The notes: generated by a model from the sequence alone, not told the origin. A DNA stretch of 64,000 bases from Morella rubra (GCA_003952965.2 CM025849.1:16150493-16214492), one strand, 5' to 3'; counted from the stretch's first letter, positions 11,340-23,335 are shown. Numbers and translations are program-made.

Positions 11340-11780
11340 GGATTTTTCCATCCGTCCCGAAATATGTGGCTAGTTAATTTTTTGAGATAAAAAATAAACT
11401 TGTCCCAAAAGGTATATATTGCACGATGGATTCTATTTTTACGACATAAACTTCTGTCAAAAAAAAGTGTTGGTTTTTTTGGGACAGATGTGCTACCAAC
11501 ATTTGCCGACCCAAAAAATTTGTGTGTTTTTTTTGGGACAAAAACCTCTGTTCCCAAAAAATGTTTATCTTTTGGGACGGCTCTGTCCATGTAGGCATTG
11601 CCGTCCGAATGTACATGTAACAGTTCGAGCGGTTTTAGTATTTTTATAACGCGACGCCGTTCTGTCCAAAAAAATGATATATATACCGTTCGAACTTAAA
11701 TCACAACTATTATATCATTAAGGGAAATATCCGTTCAAAGTGTTTGAGCGCTGTTACTTTGATGTTTCTATAATTATTTG
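11340..11780. mobile_element. Truncated CACTA-like end fragment
   Basis: Contains repeated GGGACA/TTTTTTGGGAC words, CATCCGTCCCGAAA and TTCGAAC-type words (CCGTCCGAATG, CCGTTCGAAC, CCGTTCAAAG). The same fragment at 36269-36760 still has the CACTA terminus, and the GTTCGAAC words match the element starting at 20997. In this copy the extreme terminus is deleted. Confidence 0.55.
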
Positions 11781-12394
11781 TAAAATTTTTAACTCAGTTC
11801 ACCCCATTTACTTAATTCTTAGGTCTTTTAGATCAATTTGCAAAAACCAGAGTCCATAGAAAAATGAACAGAAATAAGGTAGTGGTTTTGACACAACGAA
11901 ATTGGCTAAGCTGGTCAGCTTGCTGACGGTAGTTTTATATGGCAAAAAACTGACATCACATGTAGTATTCTAAGATTGAACTTAGTTCAATTGAAGTTCT
12001 TGCGTACGCAGGGGTCTGAAATTTCTGAAAAAACTTTAATTTGTTACTTTCAACAAACTCACAGACGTGCATGCTGCCTCTTAAGTGAGTATTAATAGTG
12101 CTCACATTTATAAATAATTCGTTTTCAAAATACCAAAATCAAGTATATATATTGTACCTAATACGCCGAAATCCCATTTGGACATTCCATCCGCACTTAT
12201 ACGTACTCAATACCAAAATATAAATATTTTTAATAACAACAATATTTTTTTAATTACACATAAAATCGAAACTATCTTCAACACAATTTAACAGAAGTTG
12301 GGTTAAAAAACTCTCATTACCTCTCATGCATGTGGGTGGTAAAAACGCCCATCACGAAATGCATAGGGCTTTGGTGACGAAATAACGTCGTCAT

Positions 12395-13745
12395 CACAGC
12401 CGATCAATCGAACACGTTGACAATTGATCGAACCTACGGAGTTGTGACGAACCGATCGACTAGTGATTTCTAGACGATTGATTGTTCACAAAGGGATACG
12501 TGTCACACGCTGATCGCATAATGAATGGCATGCTAGCACGTGTCCTCAAACTGATCGATCGTTCCACAAAACCGATCGATTGGTAAGTGTAATCGTCAAT
12601 TATATGAAGGGTCGATCGATCATGACTAACAACCGATCGATCGGTTGTTCAACGAATGGAAGTGTACCATGTGTTACAGAAGTAGACGATCGATTGGTAG
12701 CGTAAACGTCACTTATACGAAGCATCGATTGATCAGGATATTCAATCGATTGATCGATAGTTCAACGAATGTAAGTGTGCCATGTGTTACAACGGAAGTG
12801 ATCGATCGTCTCATTTTGCCGATCAATTGGAAGCATAACCGTCACTTATTTGAATCATCGTTCGAGTGTTGATAATACCGATCGATCGGCATGTCAATGA
12901 ATGGTGGAGTGCCTTGTGTTGAAAAAACATGTGATCGATCGGCGCTACGGATGATATGAAAACTGTCGAAGGCCATTTTTTCACGATTATCTCTCCTACA
13001 ATCTCAAAATCCTCTCAACCTTTAACGAGCCATTTCATCTTGCATTGTCCTCCAAAGTGCATGAAAACTTCCCCTATTGTCAGCTACATCAAAGTATGTA
13101 GTTATGTTGTGTTTTAAGCAGTTTTAAATTGGGTTTTAGTTTAGTTTTTTTTAACTTGCTACATAATCCGTTTAGCTCCATAAAATGTATTTATTTTAGC
13201 ATTAATGTATGTTTTAGGCGTTTAGGATTGTTTAGGGAACAATTTGGGGTGATTTTGGGCTGTTACAAAAATTGTGTTTAGTTTGCCATCATTCCCGCAC
13301 TGATCGATTGCCTATGTAGGCTGATTGATTGACTAGTAGTTGTTAAGAGCGTCCATCAATAGGCTTAGTTAGCTGATCAATCGCGTAATTATTATTGTGA
13401 CCGAGCGATCGAGTGATAGTTTGTTAGTTTAGGAGGTCGATCGATTGGGGGAGAAAAGGTACATTCTGTTTTCTTCTCGATCGATCGTATTATTTGGTCG
13501 ATCGATTGTAAATTTATTTTCAGGATCGATTGATCAAACATTTATTGATCAATCAATTGTTTGAAACTGTGCGTTTCAATTATACTAAACGATCGATTGG
13601 CACACGATACAGTGCATTTTAAAATCATCATGATTGATCGGACTATGCTTACTGATTGATTGCTTGTACTAAAAAAATGCACCATATTACACAACCGATC
13701 AATCGGGACGTGGTCAATCGATCGGTTGTGCAATACGGTGTGTTT
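12395..13745. repeat. GATCGATC palindrome array, left side
   Basis: At least a dozen GATCGAT/ATCGATC words, often extended to CCGATCGATCGG, occur at 40-130 bp spacing. They sit where CACTA elements carry subterminal transposase-binding repeats. Confidence 0.85.
12563..12930. repeat. Imperfect tandem repeat, about 115-130 bp, 3 copies
   Basis: Units begin with CGATCGATTGGTA (12564, 12684) or CGATCAATTGGAAGC (12822), run through CGTCACTTAT and TTCAACGAATG, and end with AGTGTACCATGTGTTACA-like text. The third copy is the most diverged, with a short extra lead from 12797. Confidence 0.7.
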
Positions 13746-13779
13746 TTTTGAGCTATGAGAGGCCCACGACAACATGCTT

Positions 13780-14425
13780 CTCATTGACAACCCTGGCTGA
13801 CGGGGAAGACGTCCATGGTGTTGGTAGCATCATTAAACATATGAGTTCACTTTGTTATGGCGGATGATGCACAGGATCTGGACGCTGAACATCGATGGCA
13901 GATCCCACTCCATAGAGTGTCCATTCACAAGAGCTCAGTGCATGCTCCTCCTTGGCCAGTAGACACGGATTGATCTCCCGCTCTACATGTACAACCTTAT
14001 AGTGGAGGAGGCTTGGTCGACCCATAACCATAGCCTTGCATACGGCGAGTTCTTGACTCATTTTCTTATTGCTCAGGGCGTCATGATCAGTGACAGCGAG
14101 CTGTATATATCAGTCAGCAGTGCCTTGAACAAGTCCACTATGTCACGGAGCAAGGCGTAGGGGGCTTCCGAGTGGGGGCGGGGCTCTAGTATGACAATTT
14201 GCTCGTAGAGTAGCCTTGAGCAGAGGCACCGATCAACATGGGAGCACCTGCAGTACCCCCCTTCCTGTAGAACGAGCTAAGGCCTCTTGAGAGGCATGTG
14301 GAGAAATTGGAGCAAGGGATTGAGGAAGTCCGGAAGACCCTCGATGAGTTCAAGGTAGAGGCAAATCCACACAAGATTCTCGGGCCCGTTCCTGCATATG
14401 TGACGCCTTTCAGGGATGATCATTA
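13780..14425 (+). pseudogene. Plant transposon-protein remnant inside CACTA-type element
   Basis: Reading across frames gives IDLPLYMYNLIVEEAWST, NHSLAYGEFLTHFLIAQGV and, further on, PLERHVEKLEQGIEEVRKTLDEF (part of a coiled coil). The block corresponds to the second half of the protein remnant at 22.2-23.3 kb and is of the type annotated in plants as putative transposon protein. Several stops interrupt it. Role unknown. The 68-aa antisense ORF here is a shadow. Confidence 0.5.
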
Positions 14426-15064
14426 GATTTTGTGTTTTTACCATGTATTTTGTACTTTTTATTTACGTATCTTCAGACATATGTTTATATTCTGGATATG
14501 TACTGATTTTGATTACAGTTTATGAGTGACTTTTATTTTTATTTTTTACTTTTTGATATTTAGATACGTAAATTGACCAAAATATCCTTTCGAGCACAAA
14601 ATGTTATTACAAAAAATATGTATTTAAATAAAATACATACATATATATAAACAATTAGTAACGATCAATCAAATAAGTACATTAAAAATTTAAATAATAT
14701 TAAAGTACAAATTATTACAAATTTACTTAAACAAATTACTTAGCACGCGATCAAATAAAAATTGTGAGAATATATATTAAATCTATGTACATATATATTG
14801 CTCTAAGTACAAATATGTTTTTAAATAAAATAAAATAACGATTGATTATGAAAAGCATGTTTAAGTTGTACATGTTATATCATAGACACATAGTGTAAGA
14901 GTTGGTTTATATATACATGGTATACACTAGTGCTGTAGTATTTATTTAGCCCAGGATTATAAGTTATTAGTATGAGCTATGTATTAAGATAGGATCATAA
15001 ATTAAAATATATTTCATAATTAAGTATTTTTTCAGTTCAAAAAATGGTTTTTTAATAATTAAGA
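14426..15064. other. AT-rich spacer within element
   Basis: Very AT-rich with no ORF or motif; it separates two coding remnants. Confidence 0.5.
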
Positions 15065-15345
15065 TAACCGATTGATTAGTTAAACACGGTTTCGTTTAGA
15101 TCTATTGCGCCAATTGATTGCCATATCATGCTGATCAATCAGTAAAGACGCCGTCATTTTGTTGTGTCCCAGACGATCGATTGGACAGTAATTGCGAACT
15201 GATCGATTGTGGAAATCTGTCGTCGTTTAGATTACATGATATGATCAATCGGTTATATACCACGATTCATCAGGTAGAACAACAACATTTTAATGGTACA
15301 TACTGATCGATCGTCCCTTGTTGCTGATCGATCGACAGACTAACA
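15065..15345. repeat. GATCGATC palindrome cluster, middle
   Basis: ACCGATTGATTAG, ACGATCGATTGG, CTGATCGATTG, CTGATCGATCGTC and CTGATCGATCGAC occur within 280 bp, the same word family as at 12.4-13.7 kb. Confidence 0.8.
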
Positions 15346-15413
15346 ATATAAGTACATGTATATATGGAATGTAAGAATTATGACGATTTAATAATTTGCA
15401 GTTTAAATAAACA

Positions 15414-15445
<32 letters not shown>

Positions 15446-15447
15446 AT
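15414..15447. repeat. (TA)n microsatellite
   Basis: About 17 AT dinucleotides in an AT-rich spacer. Confidence 0.9.
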
Positions 15448-15609
15448 CTAAGTATATATATACGTATTATCGGAAATAAATAATGGTTGACCAAATAAAC
15501 AATTAATGGACACAAATAAACAATTTATGTAAGTCGCTTTCATTTTAGTCTAATTAATGGATGTCTATAAAACAGTTTATTTACTTTAATATTTCTGATA
15601 ATTATTAAA

Positions 15610-16086
15610 TTTATTCAGCAATAGATGGATGCCTACAAGTGCTAGTGTGATTTAGAAAGGAAGACTTACACTGAAATTGAAGTATATTCTGAAATATTGG
15701 GCAAGAAGTCGGGATATGTTCGAGGATTAGGACGCATGGTTAAATCTACGCCTTCATCAACTTTAACTTCACAATCTTTTGATCAACAGTTCTAGCTAGC
15801 GAAGGCAAGGGATGAGATGATCGATGAGAGCTGCTAGAGAAAAAACTTGCAAGATTTTACAAAGAAGCAAGTTGAGATGGAGGCCATGTTGCGGGACCAC
15901 CGTGAGGAGTAGCAGGTGGAGCAAGAGAGCATTCGGTTGGAGCAAGAGCAGATGCGATTAGAGCATGAAGAGCGCATGCGAAAATAGTAAGAGCGCTTAC
16001 GGGCAAAAATATCAAAGGAGTTGGAGAAGAAAATGAATGACATATCAAAGCAACTGTTGAGCCAGTTTGGGGGTCGACATAGGTAG
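15610..16086 (+). pseudogene. En/Spm-family transposase C-terminal remnant
   Basis: After a probable intron, the translation reads EVYSEILGKKSGYVRGLGR, then a long charged coiled coil (EMEAMLRDHREE, VEQESIRLEQEQMRLEHEE, KELEKKMNDISKQLL). The GKKSGYVRGLG phrase followed by a coiled coil is how plant Ptta/En/Spm transposase-family (Transposase_24 type) proteins end. Four or so in-frame stops (for example near 15795 and 15912) mark it as dead. It supports calling the surrounding element CACTA. Antisense ORFs at 15834-16102 are shadows. Confidence 0.65.
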
Positions 16087-16324
16087 ATGTGATATGTTGC
16101 ATTTATGTTTTGTGATTGCTACATTATGTATTAGTACGATGTTATTTTTAGTCTAATTATGGAACATTATGTATTATTATTGATGTTTATGAATGTGAGT
16201 ATTGTATTGTTATTGTAATAGTACATGTCCTATAATATTTTTGATTATTATTGTTATTTAAAAAAACTGATTCTGACGATACCATTCCATCGGCAAATTT
16301 AGTGATTGAACGTTTATTGTAATT

Positions 16325-16900
16325 ACGATCGATTCCGTTATTAGTTGTCAAATCGAAAATATTAAAACGTCTAAAATAATGATAGATTGGTAACATAATC
16401 GACTGATCGCCCCGTGCAAAAGCGATCCATCAGTGTTATAAGCGATCGATTGGTAAAGATAAAGACGATCAAACATCCAACTCAAAAGATCGATCGTCAT
16501 GTGCAACCAATTGATCACTTCAAAAATAATCATTCAATTGATAACATAACCGACCGATCGGTTCTTAATACAATGTTTGATCATCAAACTCGAGTGATTG
16601 ATCAGTTAGACAAATGCCTCTGATCGGGAAAAGTTAAATGATAGATCGTTTTATTCAAAGCGTTCGATCGGTTAAATGTATCGATTGATCATTCTTATGG
16701 AATTGATTGATCGTCGCTGTTTATTGTTCGATCTTCCTTAATGGACGATTGATCTATCATTTCAAATCATGGTTTGATCGATTGTGGATCCACCCAATCG
16801 ATCCGTTTGGTTTCTCCGTCTGATCGTTACCATTAACGATTGACCGTGTTTGACTAGACCCCGATCAATCATTGTGTCCTGATTCATCGGAAATTGTACT
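16325..16900. repeat. GATCGATC palindrome array, right side
   Basis: Words such as AGCGATCGATTGG, AGATCGATCGTC, ACCGACCGATCGG and TTGATCGATTG mirror the left array and lie next to the element end. Confidence 0.85.
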
Positions 16901-16914
16901 GATTGTTCGGTTTA

Positions 16915-17123
16915 TTTAGCGACGAAATTTTTCCGTCACCAAAAACTTCTTGTGACGAAACCGAATTTTGTTGTGAAAAACATTTAGTGATGCTCTTTCG
17001 CTGACAAATCTCGTGACGAAAAATTTTCGTCACTAAAAGATTTCCTGACGAAATTTTGACTTTTAGTGACACAAAATTTTGTCACTAAAAGTCCTTTTTT
17101 TTTTTTTTTTTTTTTTTGCAATG
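16915..17123. repeat. CACTA-like terminal inverted words and T run
   Basis: GTGACGAAA/TTTCGTCAC and TTTTAGTGAC/GTCACTAAAA alternate in both orientations, followed by 23 T (17095-17117) and GCAATGG. Such short inverted words near the end are typical of plant CACTA termini. Confidence 0.6.
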
Positions 17124-17201
17124 GTAAGACGGTAATATAGAAGCATGGTGGTGGACCCATAAAACAGGATCATAATTTATAAATACTTGACAAGATCAGG
17201 T

Positions 17202-19448
17202 TGTAATAGCTCGGACCGTGAAGACCTCAAGCGTTGTCTTATAGTAATGGATACAGCTAATAAAGTTGAGGTTACGATATATGGGAAGATCGATAAAGCA
17301 ATAAGATAATAAGCAAAACATATGAAAGAATTTTTATTAATACCGAGGTATTACAAAAGAGGACCAATTTTCTATAATGTACATACTGAAAAGCAAAAAC
17401 TACAATGAAAGAACTAAGAAAACATAAACCAAAGATCTTTAATTTTCGTAGTCAGTGTCCTCCAAGTTTGAAATATTAACATAGTTATCTGAGTGTAAAG
17501 TGATCCACCTATGTCCTCGTCTTTCTATCAGGACATCTAGGTCATGTGTGGCATAAACATGGAAAGTCAACTCCAGAGTGACAAAGCCATGTTGAATAGC
17601 CTTGGTGAACTCTTCCAAATAAACCTTAGATATCTGCTAAAGAAAAAATTTAACAAACAACGGTGAGTCCAAATGACTCAATAAAGCCAGCAATTAGTAC
17701 AACAGAATAGTAGATATAATAAATGGTATTGAAGAAACCCATTCAATAATAAAATCTCAACAGAATAAGAAAGTAAATAAAAAGACTCAGTTTTCTAAAA
17801 AATGATCTTTTCCTTTTCCATTCTCAATCACCAGTACTCTCACTCCCAAAGTGTATCACTTGGCCAAAGTAACAAGTTACAAGTAACCTTCCGTATCTTT
17901 GCAGCAGTACTCCTAGAGCATAATACGGTCTCAAACTCTCAGAGTGAGTTATCCTAACAAAGGATCTTTCCACGTACAACGGAAAGGCCAGAATGTCACA
18001 ACAAGTGAACACATCCTCTTGTGCACAGTACTGTCATATCTTCACAACATTACGTTAAGTATGCATGTCTCATTTCAATGCCCATACATATCATTCATGA
18101 TATGCAACACCTTAACCACACTTGAACATCACAATATTCCTTTTCAACATACAAGTTGAGTATGCATGTCTCATATCAACCCTCATACATCTCATTTATG
18201 ATATGCAACACCTTAACTCGTTTCCATCATCAGAACATCATAAAACATTTCTAAAAGGAAATTGTTGTGAAGACAAAAAAAATACTTTGATTTCTCGGTT
18301 AAAAACCGGCTTAATCACCACGTAGAAAATACTAATTTTGACATAAAAAGTATTGAAATCAGAAGGAAAGAAATATGTTCAAACTTTGAAAAATAACTTT
18401 TGGAAGAACTTTTGAAAAGAAACGAATCAAAGTTGAAAAATAACTTGAAAACAAATTGAACTTTGAATAACGTAAACAACATCACTAAATGCTAGAATAA
18501 GAATTACAAGAGATTCACAAATCATCTTGAAAACTTTAAGAATTGAAATCAAAGATAACCAACTAAACTTTACCTCTAAGGGAGCTTGATCTTTGCTAAA
18601 CTTATCTTAAGTGATTTCTTCCTTCTTCCTTCTACTTCACTACACTACTAATGTCGTGCTTAACTCACAATTATCAAAGGAGCTGGTGTAAGTGTAAATG
18701 GCTTGCCACCCCCTATTTATAGGCAAGCTTGGTTCGTCATATCGTGACACGTGGATAAGCTAGCTTTGGTGACTCAAAAAGCTATATCGACAGTGCGACG
18801 ATACCCAACCACCCCAAGCAACTGCTAAGCATGCCTATGGCCGAAATTTATCCTATAGCTCAGGTGAGTCGCCGCCTTGGTTCATCGGTGGTCGACACCT
18901 CGAATTGCCTAGGTCCTAGCCCTTGTGGTCGTGCTTCTAGCTTCGAATCGTCGTGTTTCTAGCTTTGATTTGTCGTGCTATCTAGCCCTCATAGGTGTCA
19001 CTCTCTAGGGTAGCCGAATTTCTCATGTTTAATGGCTAAGTTTTGCTAATGGCTTCACTAATCCGTCGATGATCACTAATCAACCTAATTGCTTTCGATT
19101 AATCGACTTACTTGCTTCCGAAAAATAAAAAGTCTCCAAATTTAAACCATAAACTCGTGGATAATCTCCCAACATATTAAAAGAATACAAATCATGTGGT
19201 TCGGTTTTCGAGACAAAAATGTCCTACTAGCTTAAAAAATTAAATTGATCCAATTTGAGCTCCTCAACATCTGAACAACAACCTAGTTGCACGCAAACTC
19301 CAAATCTCATTAAATCATGTCCTAATCAAGGTTTTGAACTTAATTCATCAAGTACTAATAATCTCACTTAGTTACTAAGTACCTCCTAATACACTACTAA
19401 ACAAAAGCAAACAACATGCATGTTATGCTAAAAGCTCGGGGTATGACA
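17202..19448 (-). mobile_element. Solo LTR, 2247 bp, probably Ty3/gypsy type
   Basis: Runs from TGTAATAGCTCGGACC to CTCGGGGTATGACA (TG...CA) and is flanked by CAGGT (17197-17201) and CAAGT (19449-19453), 4 of 5 bases alike. The empty site is preserved in unit 4 near 40318. A minus-strand TATA box (CCTATAAATAGGGG, 18709-18722) indicates minus orientation. Termini rich in CCCGG/CGGGG and this length fit gypsy-type LTRs. No internal domain remains. Confidence 0.75.
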
Positions 19449-19679
19449 CAAGTCCTCTTGTTATTCTCAATTAATTATATCTTTCGCGATCATTATGGAA
19501 AATTTAATGTCACAGTTAATTATTCCATTCCCCCTCTCGGTCATGCTATTATCAAGGAAATTCTGCATCTTTTCAACTTCCACCCGCTGATGCCGCCATG
19601 CAAGAATTGAGCTCACAGCAGATAAATTCTTACTATTACTGCCTAGAACATATGGGCTGGGCACCCCGTAGATCAATAC

Positions 19680-19893
19680 TACGTTATAACCGCACCGCTT
19701 TCCCCATCGTTGTTGCCAAGATATTTGCCAAGGTCCAGCCAGCGAAGAGAATGGTGATCATTGTCATCGTTTACTTGGTACCCAGCTGTTTCTCTTGCTC
19801 AAACTTTTCTGCCATAAACTCTTTTGATCAGGTCGTTGCCAAATTACAAGAGCTCACTATCATGAAGACTAGCACGAGTGCCAGAAACTTCAT
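19680..19893 (-). pseudogene. Decayed peptide precursor, unit 2
   Basis: From the minus-strand ATG at 19893 the signal peptide reads MKFLALVLVFMIVSSCNLATT and then hits a TGA. Further on, in shifted frames, AEKFEQEKQLGTK and NDDNDHHSL...GKYLGNNDGESGAV recover the order of the intact genes (YEQKLQH, HHSIP, SYVNNDGNGGG). At least two lesions. The 114-aa plus-strand ORF over it is a shadow. Confidence 0.65.
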
Positions 19894-21224
19894 TCTTCAG
19901 CTTCTAGTGCTAAGTTTCAGTGCCAATCAGAACCCAAAATAATAAACAGTTAAAAGGAATTAAGAAACTTAAGTGTATTCTAAGGGGAACTAGCTCGAAA
20001 TATAATCTCCGAAACAAATTAATAACAGAATATTCACTTACCTAACTCGAGGGTAAGAGGCTAAATTTGGGGATTTGAGGGAGAGGGAGAAGAATTTAAG
20101 CGACTTAATATAGAGGCATGCTAGGGTTTTTAGATGATTTACTGTTGCGAATACAAATTTAGTGATGGAGCCTCCACCAAAATAGCCAAGATTAAGTGGG
20201 ATGCCCATACAATTAAATTAAAATTATATTTTGAAAGAACTTTAAATGATGAGATTTTTGAAAGTGTTTCAAATGATTAGATTTTTGAAAGAATTATTCT
20301 ATCCTTATTGGCCCTACAAATAGCAAGATTCCATGAAATATCCCGAAGTGAAAAAAACGAAGAATTGGCAACTTGAAAAGGACAGTGGCATTTTTGTAAT
20401 TTTAGACAACATTTAGGAAACTTTTCACACATTTTTATAAACACCAAGACATTTTTGCACAAATCCTAATGAAATACAATACTTCTATAAAAAAAATATT
20501 TCACAAAATTTCTTTTTAACCGTGTGTTTCAACACTATCTCAAAATTTTAATTAAAAAAAATAATTATAAAATAATCTCACTCCCTTATCAAATCATCTA
20601 TTTCAATTATAATAAATATAAAAATTTATTCAAATTATGTTTAATAATTTTTTTTTTACTGATTCTCTTAAATTAAAATTTTAAAATACAAATACTATCC
20701 AAATTAAAAAAAAAAAAAATCTTTGGTGGTGGGAGAGACTTGTCTCTCTCCCATATTTACAAATCTAACCAGCCCTTCCCTCCTACTGGTTTGAGGCTTG
20801 AGACGTCACATTCCACCTTAATTAACAGTGGGCTAGCAAGGTAAAAACAAAAGTGTCAATCAAGCACACAGTAAATTTCCTGCTGGCATTGCTTTGTTAT
20901 GTAAAATCATAATTAGACACTCGCGTCACTAAGCCATTATCAGAGATGTCAATTATAATTCAAAAGATGTACATGTGCTCCCACGTAAAACACTGTCACT
21001 ACACCAAATTTAATTTTTTGAGACGGCCAATTTTTATCTAGAAAAATAGTAAATTCTGTTTTTGGGACGTAAATTTAAATCGTTCCCATTTTTGTTTTGT
21101 TTTTGTGTATGGACCAAAAAACATAGATTTTTTGGAGCGGAAAATCACCGTTGCAGAAAAAAATGATTGATTTTTTTAGCCAAAAAAGAAGAGTAGTTTA
21201 GGGACAGATTCAGCTGTCAAGTTA

Positions 21225-22085
21225 TCCTCATTCGAACATCGAAATAACTGTTCGGACGAATCGGTATGGTTTTCACTTGTTCACATTTGTTCTTAAAATC
21301 CTCCATTCGAACGAGGAAGAATCTTTTGGATGCGGGTTCGCGTCTCGAAAAACCTGATACCGTTCAAATGCATTTGAACAATATTTTTCACCTACTATAA
21401 TAAATGCACATCCCATGATCATCAATTTTATCATTTTTAATCCAATTCAAACATTAATAAGTAATCCGTTCCAACAAATTATGAACATTAGGAATATGAA
21501 TCAACCGATAACAAACGGTTTGTGATAGTGTTTTTAGCAAACGTTTGAATGCATTCATTGGATTATTATACCCTCCTGAACCTCATTTCCTCACATTTTC
21601 ACAAATCTCACAATGTTTTCTCTCAATCTCTTATTTTCTCATTTCCTTGGTGGAACTCAAATTTCCTAGCCTCTACACACTTAAAGTATTTTTTTAACAC
21701 ATTAACCCGTTAAACTTTATTTTTTTAGTTTTTATACTGTGATTTCGTTTTTGTGAATTTTCATTTTAATATGCTATGACTCTTGAAAAACAAGCTCACG
21801 TTGTTGAATGCTTCTAGTTTAGGATTGTTTGGAAATAATTTTGACAAACAAAAATAGTTTTTTAAGGAGTTTGAAAATGCTAAGTTGACTTAGCCATTTT
21901 TGTTTTTGTGTAACAATGTTCGAATGGTTAGATTTTGATGTTCGAACGATATTCCTGAAACGTACCATTTTTACATTGCATCAATCGATTGGCTAAAACA
22001 TTTTGTTTAAGTAATATCGTTCGAAGGTTTTTATCAAACCGTTGGAACTGTTTTCCATTCGATGGTTTGTATAATTTTTCCCTCG
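21225..22085. repeat. TTCGAA palindrome words, left side
   Basis: CATTCGAACATCG, ACTGTTCGGACG, CCATTCGAACGAGG, CATTTGAAC, TGTTCGAATGG, TGTTCGAACG and CGTTCGAAGG recur at irregular spacing between the CACTA terminus and the coding remnant. Confidence 0.75.
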
Positions 22086-22194
22086 AACTATTGTATTATT
22101 TTACAATCAATGTTCATTCCAACTATACTATTTTCTTTTCGTCTGTTCTAGAGGTTGTTTTTTCTAATCTTTTTTTTTTTTTGGCAAATTAAGC

Positions 22195-23335
22195 AAAAGT
22201 GCCAAAGCTTTCTAGAGCTTCTTCTTCTTTTTTGCAGGTTCCTCCAAAGGAACCTTTGGCTGCGGAGGAGAGGCAGACTCTTATGTTTAAGCACCAACTG
22301 GTGGTCGAGAGGACTATTTCTACACTGGACTTCTGTGACTACACTTTTGAGGGCCTCACCATCTACCAAGGTTGGGAGTGCATGTTCTCTTTTACGGCCA
22401 CCCATACACACTTATGGTCCAGGAGTTCTACTCAGAGTTGCAGTTGATTGATACTAATGCTAACGAGTGGGAGGTCGGCATTCGAAGAGTTCGAGTCAAG
22501 ATTTCCTTTGACATCCTCTCCAACTACTTGGGCATTTAAAGGAGACTGAGGGCCTATCTTGCTGTCAAGCCCTCGATGGTATAGCCGGTAGAGGAGATCT
22601 TCTGACTGATGACGAAAGAATATCACTATTTGGTCCAATCATCAGTGTCATAGAAATCTCTGCCCGGGTTTTGGCATATGCTCTATCTTATCCTCACCCA
22701 CAACATTTACCTGCGGCCCCATCACAGAGAGTACACAACCCACCGAGCACATCTGATGTTGATGGTGGAGCGTCTGGAGTTGGTTGACCTCCCCCTATTC
22801 ATGTTCCAAAAGATCCGGGACGAGTCTTAGTTGACGGCTGAGAGGGTCTACCGTATAATGTGATGTTGACCCAGTTTATTCTGAATGTTAGGGTAGTGGT
22901 TAGGCATCATGAGCCGACCACGACGCAACTCGACCCTATCAATAGTGTGACAGCTCGACGTACCTTTGTATACAGATTGGGATCACATCATCCATATGCT
23001 AGACCACAGCCGGGGGTTGCAGCTCGGGCTATTATGAAGTCGGGCGAGTCTTCCGCTAGAATAGCCCATTGTCAGCCACCACTAGCTGGTCTGCTTGAGG
23101 ACATAGAGTGATGCATTGTAGGCACATTCGACAAGGCCATCACTCCTGTCATCACTAGCCTGGCAGTCATGGATGAGAGACTCAGTCAAATTGAGTCGAA
23201 GCAGCAAACAGTAGAGCAGGCTCTAAAGGACGACTGGGAAGACATTATTGAGAGCATAGATGATGTCGAGCGAGACTTGATGGTGGAGATGACATCTATG
23301 ATGTTAATGTACTTTAGTTGTCATATAGACTTCAT
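22195..23335 (+). pseudogene. Plant transposon-protein remnant inside CACTA-type element
   Basis: Read across frames: FKHQLVVERTISTLDF, FEGLTIYQGWE, LMVQEFYSEL, VRVKISFDILSNYLGI, then LILTHNIYLRPHHREYTTH, LELVDLPLFMFQKI and a C-terminal coiled-coil region (AVMDERLSQIESKQQTVEQ). The pattern (FY.L segment, VRV...LGI, LTHNI.P, LP..M) parallels the third ORF of the Sirevirus-like elements and resembles plant proteins annotated as putative transposon protein. Many stops. The upstream part may start after an intron ending GCAG near 22237. Function unknown. Confidence 0.55.

Larger units (their letters stand above)
9746..12325. repeat. Peptide-gene unit 1 (segmental duplicate)
   Basis: The block from ACCAGGCAAGATCAGG (9768) to TTACCTCTC (~12325) aligns by eye, with small gaps, to units at 17.1-21.0, 28.3-37.5 and 40.2-42.9 kb. 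Shared landmarks are TTTTCTGCGTTCTACAG, AACGATCAGACATAATCC, the peptide ORF, a TATA box, CTCCACCAAAATTGGCAA and GGGACA-rich transposon-derived sequence. Confidence 0.75.
12330..17123 (+). mobile_element. CACTA (En/Spm)-type element with CGATCGATCG arrays
   Basis: A 4.8 kb block splits paralogous unit sequence (matches resume at 17125). It has dense GATCGATC palindromes on both sides of two coding remnants, and terminal TTTAGTGACG/CGTCACTAAAAG inverted words ending in a T run and TTGCAATGG, a plausible decayed TTGTAGTG CACTA end. The coding remnant at 15.6-16.1 kb resembles plant En/Spm transposase C-termini. The 5' terminus is not recognisable and may be truncated. Confidence 0.65.
17125..20996. 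repeat. Peptide-gene unit 2, interrupted
   Basis: The left part (17125-17201: GTGGACCCATAAAACAGG, GACAAGATCAGG) and right part (from 19449: TCCTCTTGTTATTCTCAATT) match unit 4 at 40250-40340 as one continuous sequence. The gap between them is filled by the solo LTR. The right edge is cut by the CACTA start at 20997. Confidence 0.75.

Noticed and set aside
19598-19942. 114-codon plus-strand ORF
   Set aside because: Antisense to the decayed peptide gene; no domain, and the minus-strand reading explains the conservation.
22155-22451. 98-codon ORF with hydrophobic N-terminus as a membrane protein
   Set aside because: The hydrophobic part is a T run plus flanking sequence; the overlapping frame carries the transposon-protein motifs.
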